Below are positions 24,101 to 38,200 of a stretch of DNA of 64,000 bases, in pieces. The stretch covers positions 2,445,227 to 2,509,226 of the forward strand of contig NW_022098049.1 of the NCBI RefSeq assembly GCF_002288925.2. Direction: 5' to 3'. This stretch comes from Delphinapterus leucas (lineage: Eukaryota > Chordata > Mammalia > Artiodactyla > Monodontidae). The position numbers and the translations under genes are program-made. Numbering within the stretch: the first letter of the stretch is position 1; the number at the start of each line of letters is the position of its first letter. Under the pieces are notes generated by a model that saw only the letters and a list, made by a program, of their open reading frames with translations, was not told the origin of the DNA and did not search any database.

Positions 24101-27100
24101 TTCTTCATTAATAGGAGTACTTTAGATCCACAAAAGATGCTCCTATCATGGGATGGCGGGGAAAGTAGGAGTCCTGTACAAGAAGCTTCATCGGCTACTG
24201 ACACTGATACAAATAGTCAAGAAGATCCAGGTTAGCAGTAACTCAGTTTGAGTCTGTCTGTAGATAAGCCATGTGTCTGCACATACACTCATAAAGCAAA
24301 CTCTCCAGGCTTACAATTATTTGGTGGTTTGTTCTGGATTTCAGTCATTCAAAAGTAGTCTTTTGAGTACTTACCCATATGTTGGACCTTGTGGTAGATC
24401 TTAGGGGTATAAAATTGACAAGAATATGGTAGTTTCCTTCCAAAAACTAAGTCTGGAGAGTATAACCATAAAAACCACCACAGTGTGAGAAGCATTATGG
24501 TGCTTGTGGAGCGCAAAGAGGAAGAGCCCTCTTTCTGCCTAAGAGGTTTTGGAGCCTTCATGGAGAAGATGATTTTTGGGTTGAGAATGAATAAGAGCGT
24601 GCCAGCTGGCGAGTGCAGGAAGGCCATTGCTTGGGCTAAGCACAGAGGGAGGCAAAGCATAGTGGACAAGCGGGCTGCACATGGTTTTGTGTTGGGAGGG
24701 GAGAGGGGCACACAACATGGGCTTCTGCTCCTACCCTAAGTAGCTCTGTTACCTGAGCCAGGTGACTTGTCTGTAGAGGTTAGGCTAGGTAGTCTTATTG
24801 ATCTGACAGTGATCAAGTCTTGGTTTATTACTGGTTTTCAAAATATTTACTACAAAAGTGAGTGCCTTTAAAAAAAATTTTTTTTTTGAACTTTAACTTT
24901 TTTTATCTCTATGTTGGAGATAGGTAGGATTGGGACCTCTTGTGACTACAGTGTTACCTATATTATGTACTTTCTGATTATTAAATGAAGCTGAAATGAA
25001 ATACTTTCTCATTCCAAATGATAAGCAAAGAACAGTTTTCACTTACTTGATTTTTAAACTATGATTTTTTTCCCCCCCAACAGACACAGCCAGTATAAGC
25101 AGTTTGAGTTTGTCTACAGGATATACAAAGCGTATTGCATTCCTGTTTGACTCAACTCTTACTGCCTTTTTAATGATGGGAAACCTTTCACCAGTAAGTC
25201 AGATTCTTGTTTAAATACAAAAATGTTTAAAATAAAGATTAGATATAAAGTAATTCAGTGCTTTTATATCTTTTTTTAAGTACTAGATTTTTTCCGGAAA
25301 AATGCAGCTGCCTTTGTCTTATATTCCTTAGAGGAATGTCGGAACTTTTTAGTGAGGGCTACTTTTGTTATTAGAAAAATCAGCTCCTCACCCACCCTTA
25401 AGTTTAAATGTATTGGAAAGCGTAATATAAATCTAAGGGAAAACTACAGCTTATTAATAATAGGCTCAAATAAGGTACATTTTAGTTTTGTTTTTGTTTA
25501 TTGCAGAACTTGAAAAGCCATGCAGTCACAATGTTTGAAGTTGGCAAACTCTCAGATGAGTCTCTGGACAGCTTTCTTATAGAACTAGAAAAGGTAAATC
25601 TAGATAGCTTATTATGGGATGTCAAGGCATTTGGAATCTTCTCTTGCTTGATAAAACATCAGTTATTGATTATGTAGATTTTTTGTATATTCTTGTTCAC
25701 TGCTACCTCATTCGCACTGTAATACCGTGGCAGGCATTTAGGCTTAAACATATTGAGCGGATGAATGAATTTTGTGATTTTAAAAACAGTGATTTGTCTA
25801 CCTCATCTAAGCTGTTAGCATAATTTGATATAATGAAGAAATCTTAAGTCTATGTGTAATTTTTTAAATTGCACTTTTCTAAGGTAGCCTTTAACTTTTT
25901 TTTTCAGTATGACTCTAAGATCTACTCTTAAGCAATTTTATTTGAAGTTTTTGTTCCACTTATCTTAAATCTGGAACAGTGTCCCTGGGTATCGTGTTTA
26001 TGTCCACTCTCACTACCGCTTTTAGCATCTTGAAGACTTCAGCCATATTTGTTCTTAACCGTCTTTTTCCTCATGAATACAACCTAGTTTTCCTTAGCTC
26101 TAAATCTTGATTGCCCTTTTGGTGTTTTTCATTCCCTGGATATTTTATTCTGCCCTCTGCACTTCTTTATGCAAGCAGTTTGTGTGCCTAATATATTCTT
26201 TGACTAATAATTTTGGTAACTTTTGTGCTTTAGTGATGAACTCATGTATGTTTAGAGAATTTTTTATGATTTTATACTTCCTTTACATCTCAGAAAAAAG
26301 ACGTACCATAACATTTTTTTCCACTCCCCCTTCTCCATAGGATTTTTACTTTTTAGTGCCTGAGATAATCCTTGTTATTAATTTGTCTCTTTAACTTTTA
26401 TCTTTATATTTTTATTATTTCCTCAATACTTTTAATATCTTGTTTAACCCTATATCTTATTGTGTATCATCTTTTGCCAGTAAATTTTTTATATTTAGCA
26501 CATTTTAACGTGTTTTCCTGATTTTTATTTTTCTCACCTCAACTAGTGTTTTATCATGTATAGCAAATTAGAAGATCCCTTTTACACTTTATATATCTGT
26601 ATTCTTTTTTACCACATAGTCATTCTTGGGAAAGCCCTTTAGTCTGAAGTTTAGTTTAGTTTTTTGTTTGTTTGTTTGTTTGTTTGTTTTTGCGGTACGC
26701 AGGCCTCTCACTGTTGTGGCCTCTCCCGTTGTGGAGCACAGGCTCCGGATGCGCAGGCTCAGCGGCCATGGCTCACGGGCCCAGCCGCTCCACGGCATGT
26801 GGGATCATCCCGGACCGGGGCACGAACCTGTGTCCCCTACATCAGCAGGCGGACTCTCAACCACTGCGCCACCAGGGAAGCCCTGAAGTTTAGTTTTTAA
26901 AAATAGTTTCTTAGCTATTTTTTAAGCTTCATCTTGATTAATCAGTTGATCTTATTAATTTCATGCAAATCTAATTTCGTTATTTCCCCCTGTAGACCTT
27001 TCCTTCTGTTTTTTGTGTTGTTTCTGGAATGTGTATGTTTTTACATATTAAACAGGTGACTGACTCAGCGTCAGAAGAGCACACGTGTAAACCCAGTGAA

Positions 27101-30100
27101 GGCAGGAGTTTTGTCCACCACTCTCTCCTTACATCCTAGAGAGGTCATAGCACATAATAGGGACTCAGTGAATCCTTGTTGAGTGATTTTAAGCTGTATG
27201 TTCAGCAATGTTGAACAGCTATGTTGAATCACGTATGCCATTGTTCCTTGCAGAGTTGTGAACAGGGTGATAAGATAGTGGCATAATTGGTGACCATGGA
27301 TTAGAGTACTTTTCTGGATGAAACAGAATATATAGATCTTGGAGTTTTTAAAGCACCTTATTTGAATCATATATGGAACATACAACGTATAATGGTACAA
27401 TTCAGCATTACTTTGTTGCTGAAGTTGTTGGTTTTACTTGCTGGGGTAATTTGTGTCATCTTAGTCACATGGAAGCCCAACCACGATTGGGGTTAATATT
27501 TGTTTCAAAATCGCCTGGGCAAATTTTTGATTTATTGATTTTAAATATCTTAATATCTCCACTGTATGGTTATATACTAGAATGAATGGCATGAGAGTGG
27601 TTTTTGTTGCAAAATTTGTTTTCTCTTGGTTTAGGTTCAGAGCACTGGTGAAGGAGAAGCACAGAGATACTTTGATCATGCACTCACTCTGAGAAACACA
27701 ATATTGTTTCTGCGTCATAATAAAGATCTAGTTGCACAAACTGCACTGCCAGACCAACCCAATTATGGTATGATAAAAATACTTGATTTTGAAGACATGA
27801 TCCTGTGGAACTTCTTTCTAAGAAATTAAACAGGTCATGCTCACTTATTTAATCATCACTTATTTAAAACATTTTGTGTAGATAGCACATTGAATTTATA
27901 ACTGTTGGCTTGTTCTGTGAATTTCTTTACTCGTCAGCTGTTCCTTACCTTGTTTTACTGTTTCTCCTCTTTTATGTGCCACTGACTTTTGTAGTATCTA
28001 AATTTGTTTAGTTACCTACAAAAAGAGTTGGAGTGTTAATTTGTTTAAGTAGCTGATGGGATATAGAATAGGCATTTGTTTTGAGAGATGGACAAATGCC
28101 AAAATTTATTTAGGAAGCATGAAATATCAAGAATGAAAGATTCGTTATATAAAGATAATAAACAGGGTCTTCCTATTCAAATGCTGCTATAATATTTACT
28201 AAAGTATTTTACTTTAAAGAATAAAAAAGGGAACAGATAACCTCATTTCAAAGAGTTAAAGAAAGAAATGGAAGCAGTTTTAATCCATTGATGAACTCTA
28301 ATGTGGCTCTTGCCCTAGTGTGCTCTCTCAGTTTCGTGGTAGAAAGGGGTTCCCGAACTTTAGTTGAACTGATGGTATTAGCTCCTAAATTGTGGAATGG
28401 CACCCAGGAATGTGTGTTTTTAAAAAGATGCAACAGCTTGGGCACCAGTGTAAGAGCATTACACTGTGAATGTAATTACATTGTGAAGTCTTTGGACATT
28501 CACAGGAGTTGCATTTTGGGACACTGTGAATTCTTAGCACCAGTATCACATTTAATTTCACTTATTCTTTCATTTACCTAAAAGTTCTATTTTCTGGCCA
28601 AGAGCCATAGTTTTCTTAGTCTTATCCATTTTCGTTCTACTGCTTTCATCAGCATCTGGCTTTCTTTTCAGCTCAACTAAAAAAATTTAGGGCAGAATCA
28701 CTTGTCACTTTACAAGAGTTGTTGCAGAGGAGAGGACAAAGATGCTGGGTAATTTAGCTGAGTGAGGTTAGACACACTTAGTACCTAGTGACTCACTTCT
28801 TCAGCCTTGGGGTGTTTGGTTCAGAGTTGTGCATTAGCAGTATTACAAATGCTTCCATGCTGGAGCTCTTTCTGAGGTTATTCATAAACAGTTGAAACTG
28901 AGAATATTAAATCACCAAACACCAAGAGTCTGAAGCACTTATTGATAAGCATTTGTTGATAGTAACCATTTTTTGGTTACCAAATATTAGATATTGTGAC
29001 CTAACAGTGAGTGGTGGCACAGTCTTAAATATGTCTCTGGATGTACAAATCCTGGAATTTCTGGCACTTTTTAGTGACTTATCGAGATAATGGGTTAGAA
29101 TATTTGAACTATTCTGTTATAGCCATCTTTTACTGCCAATCATAGAGTCCAAGAATATTAGTGCTAGTGACCAGCCAGGGGTAACTCAATTTATAGGTAA
29201 AGAAATTGAAGCTTATCTTGGTTAAATCTCCTGCCCATTTAGTCATTAAAACCCATATAGTTAGTAAATGGAAGAGCGGGGACTTGAATCCATGTCTCTT
29301 GAATTTTTTTCCTTTGCTCTGTTCCTTATATCATCTTCTCTTGAACACTAAGGTTTTTATTGATTTATTCATCAACAATTCGTTGTTTAATAGGTTGGGC
29401 TAAACTTTGTTTTTCACCATGAATAGTCTGTGTATCATCAACTAAGTTAAATGGTAAACCTAAACCTATCCTGTGTGAAAGTAAAGTATAATTCTAACCT
29501 TTAAGGTATATTTAATAGTTGACTATTTCTGGAGCTTAGAATAATTGATATGGCTCCAAAGTTAAAATGTGATTAACTCCTCCCTCCCCGTGAGACCAAA
29601 TGAGCAATTGTTTATGAAGTTTCATTCTTTTAACCAGCCTTTCTTAACTGGGGCTCCTCATTAGAACCACAGAATACAGAAGATGATTTAAGTGATGTTT
29701 CTCAATTTTTCTTATAATGGTGTATAACTAGTACCATTCTAGATTCATAGAAAAGAAGGTCATTCGTTCCAGATAAAGAATAACTTTTTAGGGCATTAGG
29801 GCTTAATATTCTCCGTGTTGAGAAAGGTAACTTTCTGTAGATGCCAGGAGTGATAATCTTACTCCTTTTTAAACAAGAAATTCTATAGTATTGGTGTTTA
29901 AGCATCTTGTTTTGAGTAGCAAGAATTTTTTTTTTATGTCACTAGTAATTTGTAGTTTGAGTGTATCATGTAGTACTTGGTATTCACTGTAAAGCAAAAA
30001 GTCTTCTGATACTGTCATAGAAGCAAACCTCTGATATGTGTGAAAAAGACTAGTTTCTTAGTAATCTTTTGGTTTTAGACAGCATGAGGCACTGCTTAAA

Positions 30101-32211
30101 AAACAGAAACAATGTGTGGTCTAACTTTTTTTCATTATGTATAAGCATAATTTTTTTTTCCAGGTATCTTTGTCTTTAAAAAAGATCTCTTTTCCCTAGG
30201 ATTAGTACAAGTGAGACCTTAAAGCCACTGTTTGTAATTTGGCAGTCTAGTACTATGAAATGTTTAGAAATTAAACCTCATCTGTAGAAAAGCAATCACA
30301 GTTGTAAAAACTTTGTTTTAACCACCATCAACTCTTTAGACTTCCTTCCATATCCTAGTATTCATTAAATATTTTCTATACTTGGCATTGACAATGTTGA
30401 GTTTTACCTGAAGCTTCTAACCCTTTTGTGTTTCAGAAAAGGGCTTACTGCAAGGACCCACCCTTTCTCATATAACTTAGTTAAGATCACAGGCACTCCC
30501 CTTGTTTATCTGTGAGAGGCCAGACACAGACAGACCCTCCAAATTCCCTTTATCTTTTTAGAGAGCAGTAGGACTGGTATTTTCCAGAAGGATTAAGAAT
30601 GGGAACACTTAAAATCAGTTGCATGCTAAGTGAGTTCCTGCTTTATGGACTACAGTTTAGGCACATGTTTCTAAATGAGGAATTCTTGCCCTTCTGGTCA
30701 ATTCAGAACTTGGCTGCAGAGTTTTTATAGAGATTGAAAACTGGGGGAGGGAAGAATACAGCTTTCCCATGGCACTTAGGCTTTCATAAGATGCCACTGC
30801 CATGATGGAGAGGAAGTAAGATAAAGCAAACATATTTTTAAAGTATAAGGTTAGCCTGAAGAAACACCAGTAGAATAAAGACTTTCAGCTTTAAGTCTTA
30901 AAGAGTCTTATTGGTCTCCTAGGAAATAAAGTGCTTTATTTATTTATTTTTTTTTTTAATTTTTTCCCGGTACGCGGGCCTCTCACTGCTGCGGCCTCTC
31001 CCGCCGCGGAGCACAGGCTCCGGACACGCAGGCTCAGCGGCCATGGCCCACGGGCCCAGCCGCTCCACGGCATGTGGGATCCTCCCAGACCGGGGCACGC
31101 ACCCGCGTCCCTTGCATTGGCAGGCGGACTCTCAACCACTGCGCCACCAGGGAAGCCCTAAAGTGCTTTTTAATAGAGATATTCTACCTTATTAAAAAAA
31201 TTTAAATCTCAAGGCAGGTATCAGTGTTTCATCTTAGACTCTTTTTTTTCACATTGTCAGTCTTTCATTCTATGTATGTGGTTGATCATAATTCAGGTTT
31301 TCCTCTGGATCTCTTGCGCTGTGAAAGCCTTCTTGGGTTGGACCCTGCAACTTGCAGCAGAGTTCTAAACAAAAATTACACACTGCTTGTTTCCATGGCT
31401 CCTCTCACCAATGAAATCCGGCCTGTCAGCAGCTGCACCCCTCAGGTAAAGACTCACTGGGAAGCTCACTCTGCTGCCATTTCATCCCTCCTCATGGCGA
31501 CTTGAAGGAGAGGTTTATCAGTCTTATTGTATTAATTCTCAATTTGTAGATAACCAGATATTAACATCATCAACTCAGAAAGCAGTTTTGTATTTTTTGC
31601 TGTTGTAAGATGTTATGTTCAGTTTGTGAGGTATAATTGGTACATTTTATATATGTATTATCTAGTAACTAGTGACACATTCAGTTAAAATTTTCTTCTT
31701 GAATGCAGGATTTTAAAGAAAATGTTTTTGGCTGCTCTGAGAAGGAAACCTGGATTACCTTGAGGGATAAGATAAATTTAATTAGGAAAAATGAAATATT
31801 TTGGAAGTGGGGCTGTGATGCTAAATAACCTGAAAAGAAAAGATGATGCTTGAAACCTAGAACTCTAGTTATCTGTAAAATCGTGAAAATGATTGCTGGA
31901 CTTTTACTTTTTAAAAATAGATCAGTTGCGTTTGTTTGTATACTTAGCAAGGCCATTGTGACATGTACCATTTTCAAAGAGTGAGCTTTGTGCTCTGTTC
32001 TTCAGTGCTACATCCTTCCTGGTTTCCTAGATGTGCTAGGTTTAATGGTGTAGAAGAAAAGAAGGGATTCTTGTACCAGGATGATTTTGTTGCCTGTGCG
32101 GATCTAGCTGCCTCAGTGTGCCCACTCCCCCCTTACCCCAGTTTTGTCCTCTGTTAAGCAGGAGTGATTGTAGATTTGCAGCCCCCCCCAAACACACGCG
32201 TGTGCGCATGT

Positions 32212-32246
<35 letters not shown>

Positions 32247-35200
32247 TCCTTCTGTTCTTTAACACAGCCTCTGGTCATAGTAGGAATCCATGAAGTGAAT
32301 GAATGGATGAATGGTAAGATGGATGGAAGGATACATAGTCCCTTTTGAGAAAAATTATTAATGATTGTAATAACTAACACTTTGATATAGAGCTTGTTAT
32401 GTGCTGCCAGGTACTGTTTTAAACCTTTAACAATGTCCTTAAGAGATACGTTTTTTTTTTAATTATTTTTATGCCATGTTACAGATGAGCAAAATGAGGC
32501 ACAAGAGCGCTTAAGTAACCTTAGGTGATAGGGCTGAGGGGATGAAGCCAAGATTCAGACTTAGGCCGTCTACTCCAGAGTCCATTCTCTTAATTGCAGT
32601 GATAAGCCATGCTTTCTCAATTCCAGTGTAAGTTTGAAACTGTTTGAATGGATCCTTTAAAATTTATCTTCATGAGGATGATAGCAGTTAACACTTACAT
32701 GAGGCATTAGCTTTAAGAATATACTTGGTCATTTGTGAAATTTGGCTTCTTTAGATAAGTATTTACAACTTTATCTTACCTGTTTTATGATTTTAGCATA
32801 TTGGACCAGCTATCCCAGAAGTCAGTTCTGTCTGGTTTAAACTGTACATTTACCATATCACCAGGCAAGGACCACCATCTCTTTTGCTGTCCAAAGGTAC
32901 AAGACTTCGAAAACTGCCAGATATATTCCAGGTATGTTGAATGAGGTTTTTTTAAAAATCATTTTTAAGGAGGATAGAAACTGGTAAGCAGTATTATAGA
33001 TAACTTTCTTAATTTTTTTTTGTTTGTTTCTAAATGCTATGCTGTGTTTTATTCATTTCTTTCCCATAGGGTTATGATCGATTACTAATAACTTCTTGGG
33101 GTCATGATCCTGGGGTTGTTCCTACATCAAATGTGCTCACGATGTTGAACGATGCCCTAACACATTCGGCGGTTTTGATTCAGGTACAGTTACCTTATTT
33201 GAAACAGTCAGTTTTGGATTTTTATTTTAAAGATCATAATTTGTCTAGCTTTCTGCTGAGTCGCAATCAGACATCAGTAATTTGACATTTGTAAAACTGA
33301 AATGTAAGGAAACAGAGATCTGCGTTTTAGTCCTGGCCTTTGTCTAGCAGCGTGGGAGTGGTGGAAACAGCAAAGGCTTTGAAGTTAGACCCAACCTTGA
33401 GTTTCAGCCTCATCTTTTGCTACTTGTGTGGCCTTATTTGTTTTTAATAGTAGCCTTAGAATAGAGACGCAGTTCACATATCATATTCCCCAATTGAATT
33501 CAGTGATTCAGTGGTTTTAGAGTATTCACAGATGTCTACAGTCAGCACCACACTCAATTTTACAACATTTTTCTGGACCTTTAGTTCTCACTCCCCTATT
33601 CCACTTTCACACACCCCCACCCCCCACCCCCCCACCGCCCCAGCAAGACTAATGTACTTGCTGTCTCCCTAGAATGCCTGCTTGGGGCATTTCAGATACA
33701 TGGAATCATATAATATGTAGTCTTTTGTGACTGGCTTCTTTCCTGTTGTCAAGGTTCATCATGTAGCATGAGTACTGCATTCCTTTTTATGGCCAAATAA
33801 TATCCCCTTGTACGACGAAGTGCATTTTGTTTATCCGTTCATCAGTTGATTGCTTCTACCTTTTGGCTATTACAAATAGTAATAATCACTGTTATAAACA
33901 TTTATGTACAGGTTTTTGTGTGGACATGTTGTCATTACTTTTGAGTGTATCCCTAGGAGTGGAAATGCTGAGTCATATGGTAACTCTGTTTAACTATTTA
34001 AGGAACTGCACCATTTTACAGTCCTTCCAGCACTTGGTATTATCTGATTTTTTTATTATAGCCACCCCAGCAGGTGTGAAGTGGTGTGTAACATTTTAGA
34101 GATACTCCTCTTATACTTAGTTTCCCATCTGCAAAATGGAGATGGTAATATCTACTGTGTAACAACAAAAAATAATAGTGACAGCTAATGCCAAGGTAAG
34201 CATTTTTAGCCTTAGGATTGTTGAGAGAATGAAATGAGAAGGTGTGTATGAAGTGTGTAGCACACTTTCTGGTATGTAATAGGCTCTTTGTAAAGATTTC
34301 ATTAATTCATTGAACTAACAATTGTACTTGCCTTACAGAATTAGTAATTCTGTACTAATTAATGTGCATATACAAATAAGATGTCCCTGTCTTCAAGAAA
34401 CTTAAAGTCTGGTGGGAAAAGTTGCATAAGCAGTCACTTCCATTTTTTTGCTGAGTGCTAAAGAGAGTTATACAGTGCAAGCATTAAAGAGAAGTATCTT
34501 TCTAGCCTTGGAACAAGGACAAAGGCTTAGGGAAAGCTCCTGAGAGAAAATGAGACCCAGGCTAAATAGAAAAGGCTCATTTAGAGGAGAGCGAGGCCAG
34601 GCAGAGGGGTCAGCATGAATAAATCTCTGGGTAGAGATTTTTTTTTCTTTTTCTTCATAACTATTTCCCTGGTGCCCAAAAATAGTGCCTGACTCGTAGA
34701 AGTTGCTCAGTGAGTGTTTGTTGAATAAATGAATAGGAATACGAAGTGGGAGCATGTGCTAGGGCCTGTAAGCTGTTATGTAATTTTGAGGGGTGAGCTG
34801 AAGTATGATGGGATGGTGGTCAGAGATGAGTCTGGAGAAGTAGGCAGGCCCTGGAGGGCAGTGGACCTTAACTGTCCCAATGTAGTGCTTAGACTTTCCC
34901 CTTTAGATTGATGGCAGCCAGTAAAGGGTGCTGAGCAGGGGATAAACATGGTCAGTTTTGATTTGGAAGATCAGCCTGAAGACTGTTGAGAATGGCTGGG
35001 TGGGAGAAGACAGGATTAGGATTCAGTGTTGGAGACCAGATAAGAGATGAGGACAGCCTAGGTCACGGAAGTGGTAATAAGAATGAAAAGGAAGAATTAT
35101 TACAAATATAAAATAAATAGAATTGATCAGATGTCTGAGATGGCTGTGGGAAGAAGAAGAACGATTCCTGAGGTACTTGGCTTTTGAAAGTGGAAGAATG

Positions 35201-38200
35201 ATGATATCACACAGAGCCGGTTTATGGGGGCAGATGAGGTGGTGTGTTTTGGGCCTGTGGGACATTTGGGTGGTGGAGATATTTAGGAGGTAATTGAAAT
35301 TATTCTGAAATTGAAATGAGAGCTTGAACAGGAGAGGCTGACTTGAGTGTCAGCATCAGCATGTGGATGGCAGTAGAAACCGTGAGACGATGCATTAGCC
35401 AGCCAGGGCAGACATGAAGAGGGGTGAGGGGAGATACACAGTAGAGTGGGTTACACATGGACTGGAGGGTCAGTCTGCCTGAATTCACATCTTGATTCCA
35501 TCACTTATTGGCAATGTTGGGCAAGTTAAATAACCTCCTTGAACTTCAGTGACTTCACCTGCAAATCGGAGATGATAACAGTTCTTATCTTTATACAATT
35601 GTTGAAAAATGACTGAAGTGGATGATCTACGTAAAAATGCTTTAGACCATTGTTTAGCACGTCGGAAGATCTCAAAAAATGTTCGCTGTGGTGGTGGGAG
35701 AAGAGTAAGAGGCGTTTTAAAGTGTCGTTAAGGAGTTCTGCCTTTGCTAAAAAAGAATGCCTCTTTTATTAATTTTTATGGAAAAATTCACCTTGCTGGA
35801 ACTTCAAACACAACAAAATTAAGATTTTGATTAAAACCATGCTTTTATAATAGCCATCTCGTTTAGGGTTGAAATCATAAATGTATCAGTGGAATAGAAG
35901 CAAGATGTCAGAAATATATTCAAGTTGTTATATGAACCAAATAAATGAATGTGATTTTTTTCCCTGAAATTATTTTTTTTCTTTTATGTCACGGTATCTT
36001 GAATTTGAATAAGGTATGGGTCTCTTTTAAAGGGAAAAAATGTATAGATCCCCAGTGTTAAATTTTCTATTATAACGATTTGAAATACATGTAAACATAA
36101 AATTAAATTCCTCATGCTTATCATTCTTACACAACTGCAAAGCCAAAGTGAATTTAGGAATTAAATATGAAAGACTAACAAAATTTAAATGAACAACATT
36201 AGTTGAGTGTGATGGGTGAAAGTAAATTATTATTTGTAATGTGGGACTGGCGTGGTTAGACTCATAGATTTTTTTCAATTTAACTTTTGATAGTAAATTC
36301 ACATGATTCAAAAATAAAACACTATTAAAAGATGCACAGAGAAAAGTATCACTGCCCTTCTAACACTCTACCCAGTGCCCACTCCCTAACTCTCCTCCAA
36401 ATCAGACAGCCACATTAGTTTTTGCTGTACCCTTCTAGAATTTCTTTTTTTTTTTTTTTTTTGTGGTATGCGGGCCTCTCACTGTTGTGGCCTCTCCCGT
36501 TGCGGAGCACAGGCTCCGGACGTGCAGGCTCAGCGGCCATGGCTCACGGGGCCCAGCCGCTCCGCGGCATGTGGGATCTTCCTGGACCGGGGCACGAACC
36601 CATGTCCCCTGCATCGGCAGGCGGACTCTCAACCACTGCGCCACCAGGGAAGCCCCTAGAATTTCTTTATGCATGTGCAAGCGGTTACACACTGAGATGC
36701 CCCATGCTTTTTCCACTTAGCAGTTGGAACTTTCCATTTCACTTTGTAGAGAGCTTGCTCTTTTTTGCAGCTGCATTGAAAATACATACATTAATTTATT
36801 TAATTAGTCCCCTACTGACAGGCATTTTGGTTGTTTCCGATCGTGTATAATTATGATGTTGCAGCAAGTAATTTTCAGTATGTGTCATTCAGTGCAGGGT
36901 TTTGAGATTTACATTCCTAATCCATGGCATGCCAGGTTATCATGGGGATCCTCCACCACTTTTCTCTCTCAGCGCTGCAGCTGACCCTTGTGTGAGTGCA
37001 CTTGATCTCATTAAGGCTTCACTTGGCTGACACCAGATTTACCTGTTTTTTCATTAGCCCATACACTCAATTTGATACACATTGCCTTAATAGGTTAATA
37101 TAGACTTCAGATTATTTTTACTTGCTGGAGAAAAATAGAAAATTGTTGAGAGCATTTTGATGGAGTATTAATGTGGAATACACCATCACGAGGCACAGTC
37201 TTGTTTATTGTTTGTCTACTATTGGAAATACAGGTTTCGCGTATACCTTTCAACTTGTGTTTTTTCATGTTTAGGGACATGGTTTGCATGGGATAGGAGA
37301 AACTGTCCACATACCTTTCCCATTTGATGAGACAGAACTACAAGGAGGTACCTGAATTTTGAGTTGTATCCATTTGACTTCTTTATGATTAATCTTGTCC
37401 ACAATTTGGTGGAAACATAGCAGGAAGTAAATTCTTAAAATTTTTAAGTTCTAAGGTCTTAAAACTATTCTGCTTTTAAAGAGTATTGGCAAAAGGTAGT
37501 TTTCTGTCATGTGCCTGTTCCTATAAAGAACTAATAGAATAAGACTCATTTAGGACCTAGGCCTAGAAGGAATACTAGTCTGTCTTAGAGATGAAGAGAC
37601 TAAGTAGGTAGCTACATAGATGGAAGACTAGGTTTTCTGTATGTTTGGCCTTTTAGTTTCCTTTTATTGTTTATTTATTTGGAGGTTGGGGGAGAAGACA
37701 AGTCATAGGGAAGATTTTACGCTTAGAAAGTTGATTTTTTTTCCCCCCAGTGTTACATACTGGTTTTTTTCAGGGGCTTTTATGGACACTAATGAACATT
37801 TGTATACTAACTTACAGTTTACGGAGAACTTGCATGTATTTCTTGTTTCAGCATTTTTTTTTTTACAGTAACAAATTTTTTTGAAAAAACTTTTATTAAT
37901 GGTCAATGTGTTTTAAGTTTGTGCTATAGTATTAGAAGCCCCAAATCTAGAGTCATTGTGTAGAGAAAATGAGAAAACACTAATTTACTTTTTAATTAAT
38001 TAATTAAAATTTTTTTTACATTTTATTTTTCCTATTAGAGAGGACTTCAGTGAATAGCAAAGTCTGAGCTAAATTTAGCAGGTTCGAATCAAGGGTGAAA
38101 AGCCTGTTTAATGTTATCTCTTTTTAGAATTGTGAGCTATAATACATTTGATGAAAGATGCCTGGAGAATTTCTATAAACGCAAAATCATTCTTCCTTTT

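Larger units (their letters stand above)
22486..24114 (+). other. FAM91A1: FAM91A1 introns 9, 10 and 11
   Basis: Introns 22486-23007, 23047-23575 and 23689-24114. 23100-23420 is less AT-rich and may be an old LTR scrap, but I cannot assign it. No other element seen. Confidence 0.5.
27768..31296 (+). other. FAM91A1: FAM91A1 intron 15
   Basis: 3.5 kb. An antisense MIR remnant lies at about 29165-29300 and a CHR SINE at 30938-31158. 28330-28450 and 29630-29700 resemble short MER5-type DNA transposon scraps, with low certainty. The rest shows nothing recognisable. Confidence 0.6.
31446..32796 (+). other. FAM91A1: FAM91A1 intron 16
   Basis: Contains the CA microsatellite and an antisense MIR (32365-32620). 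No extra exon seen. Confidence 0.65.
33184..37274 (+). other. FAM91A1: FAM91A1 intron 18
   Basis: 4.1 kb, almost wholly old repeats: antisense L1 (33440-34100), MIR scraps, antisense L2 (34320-35430), a MIR (35445-35680), an L1-like fragment split by a SINE (36270-36910). 35690-36250 shows nothing recognised. Confidence 0.6.

Noticed and set aside
32213..32243. CA microsatellite as a functional Z-DNA switch
   Set aside because: It is an ordinary intronic microsatellite; alternating purine-pyrimidine content alone is not evidence for a role.
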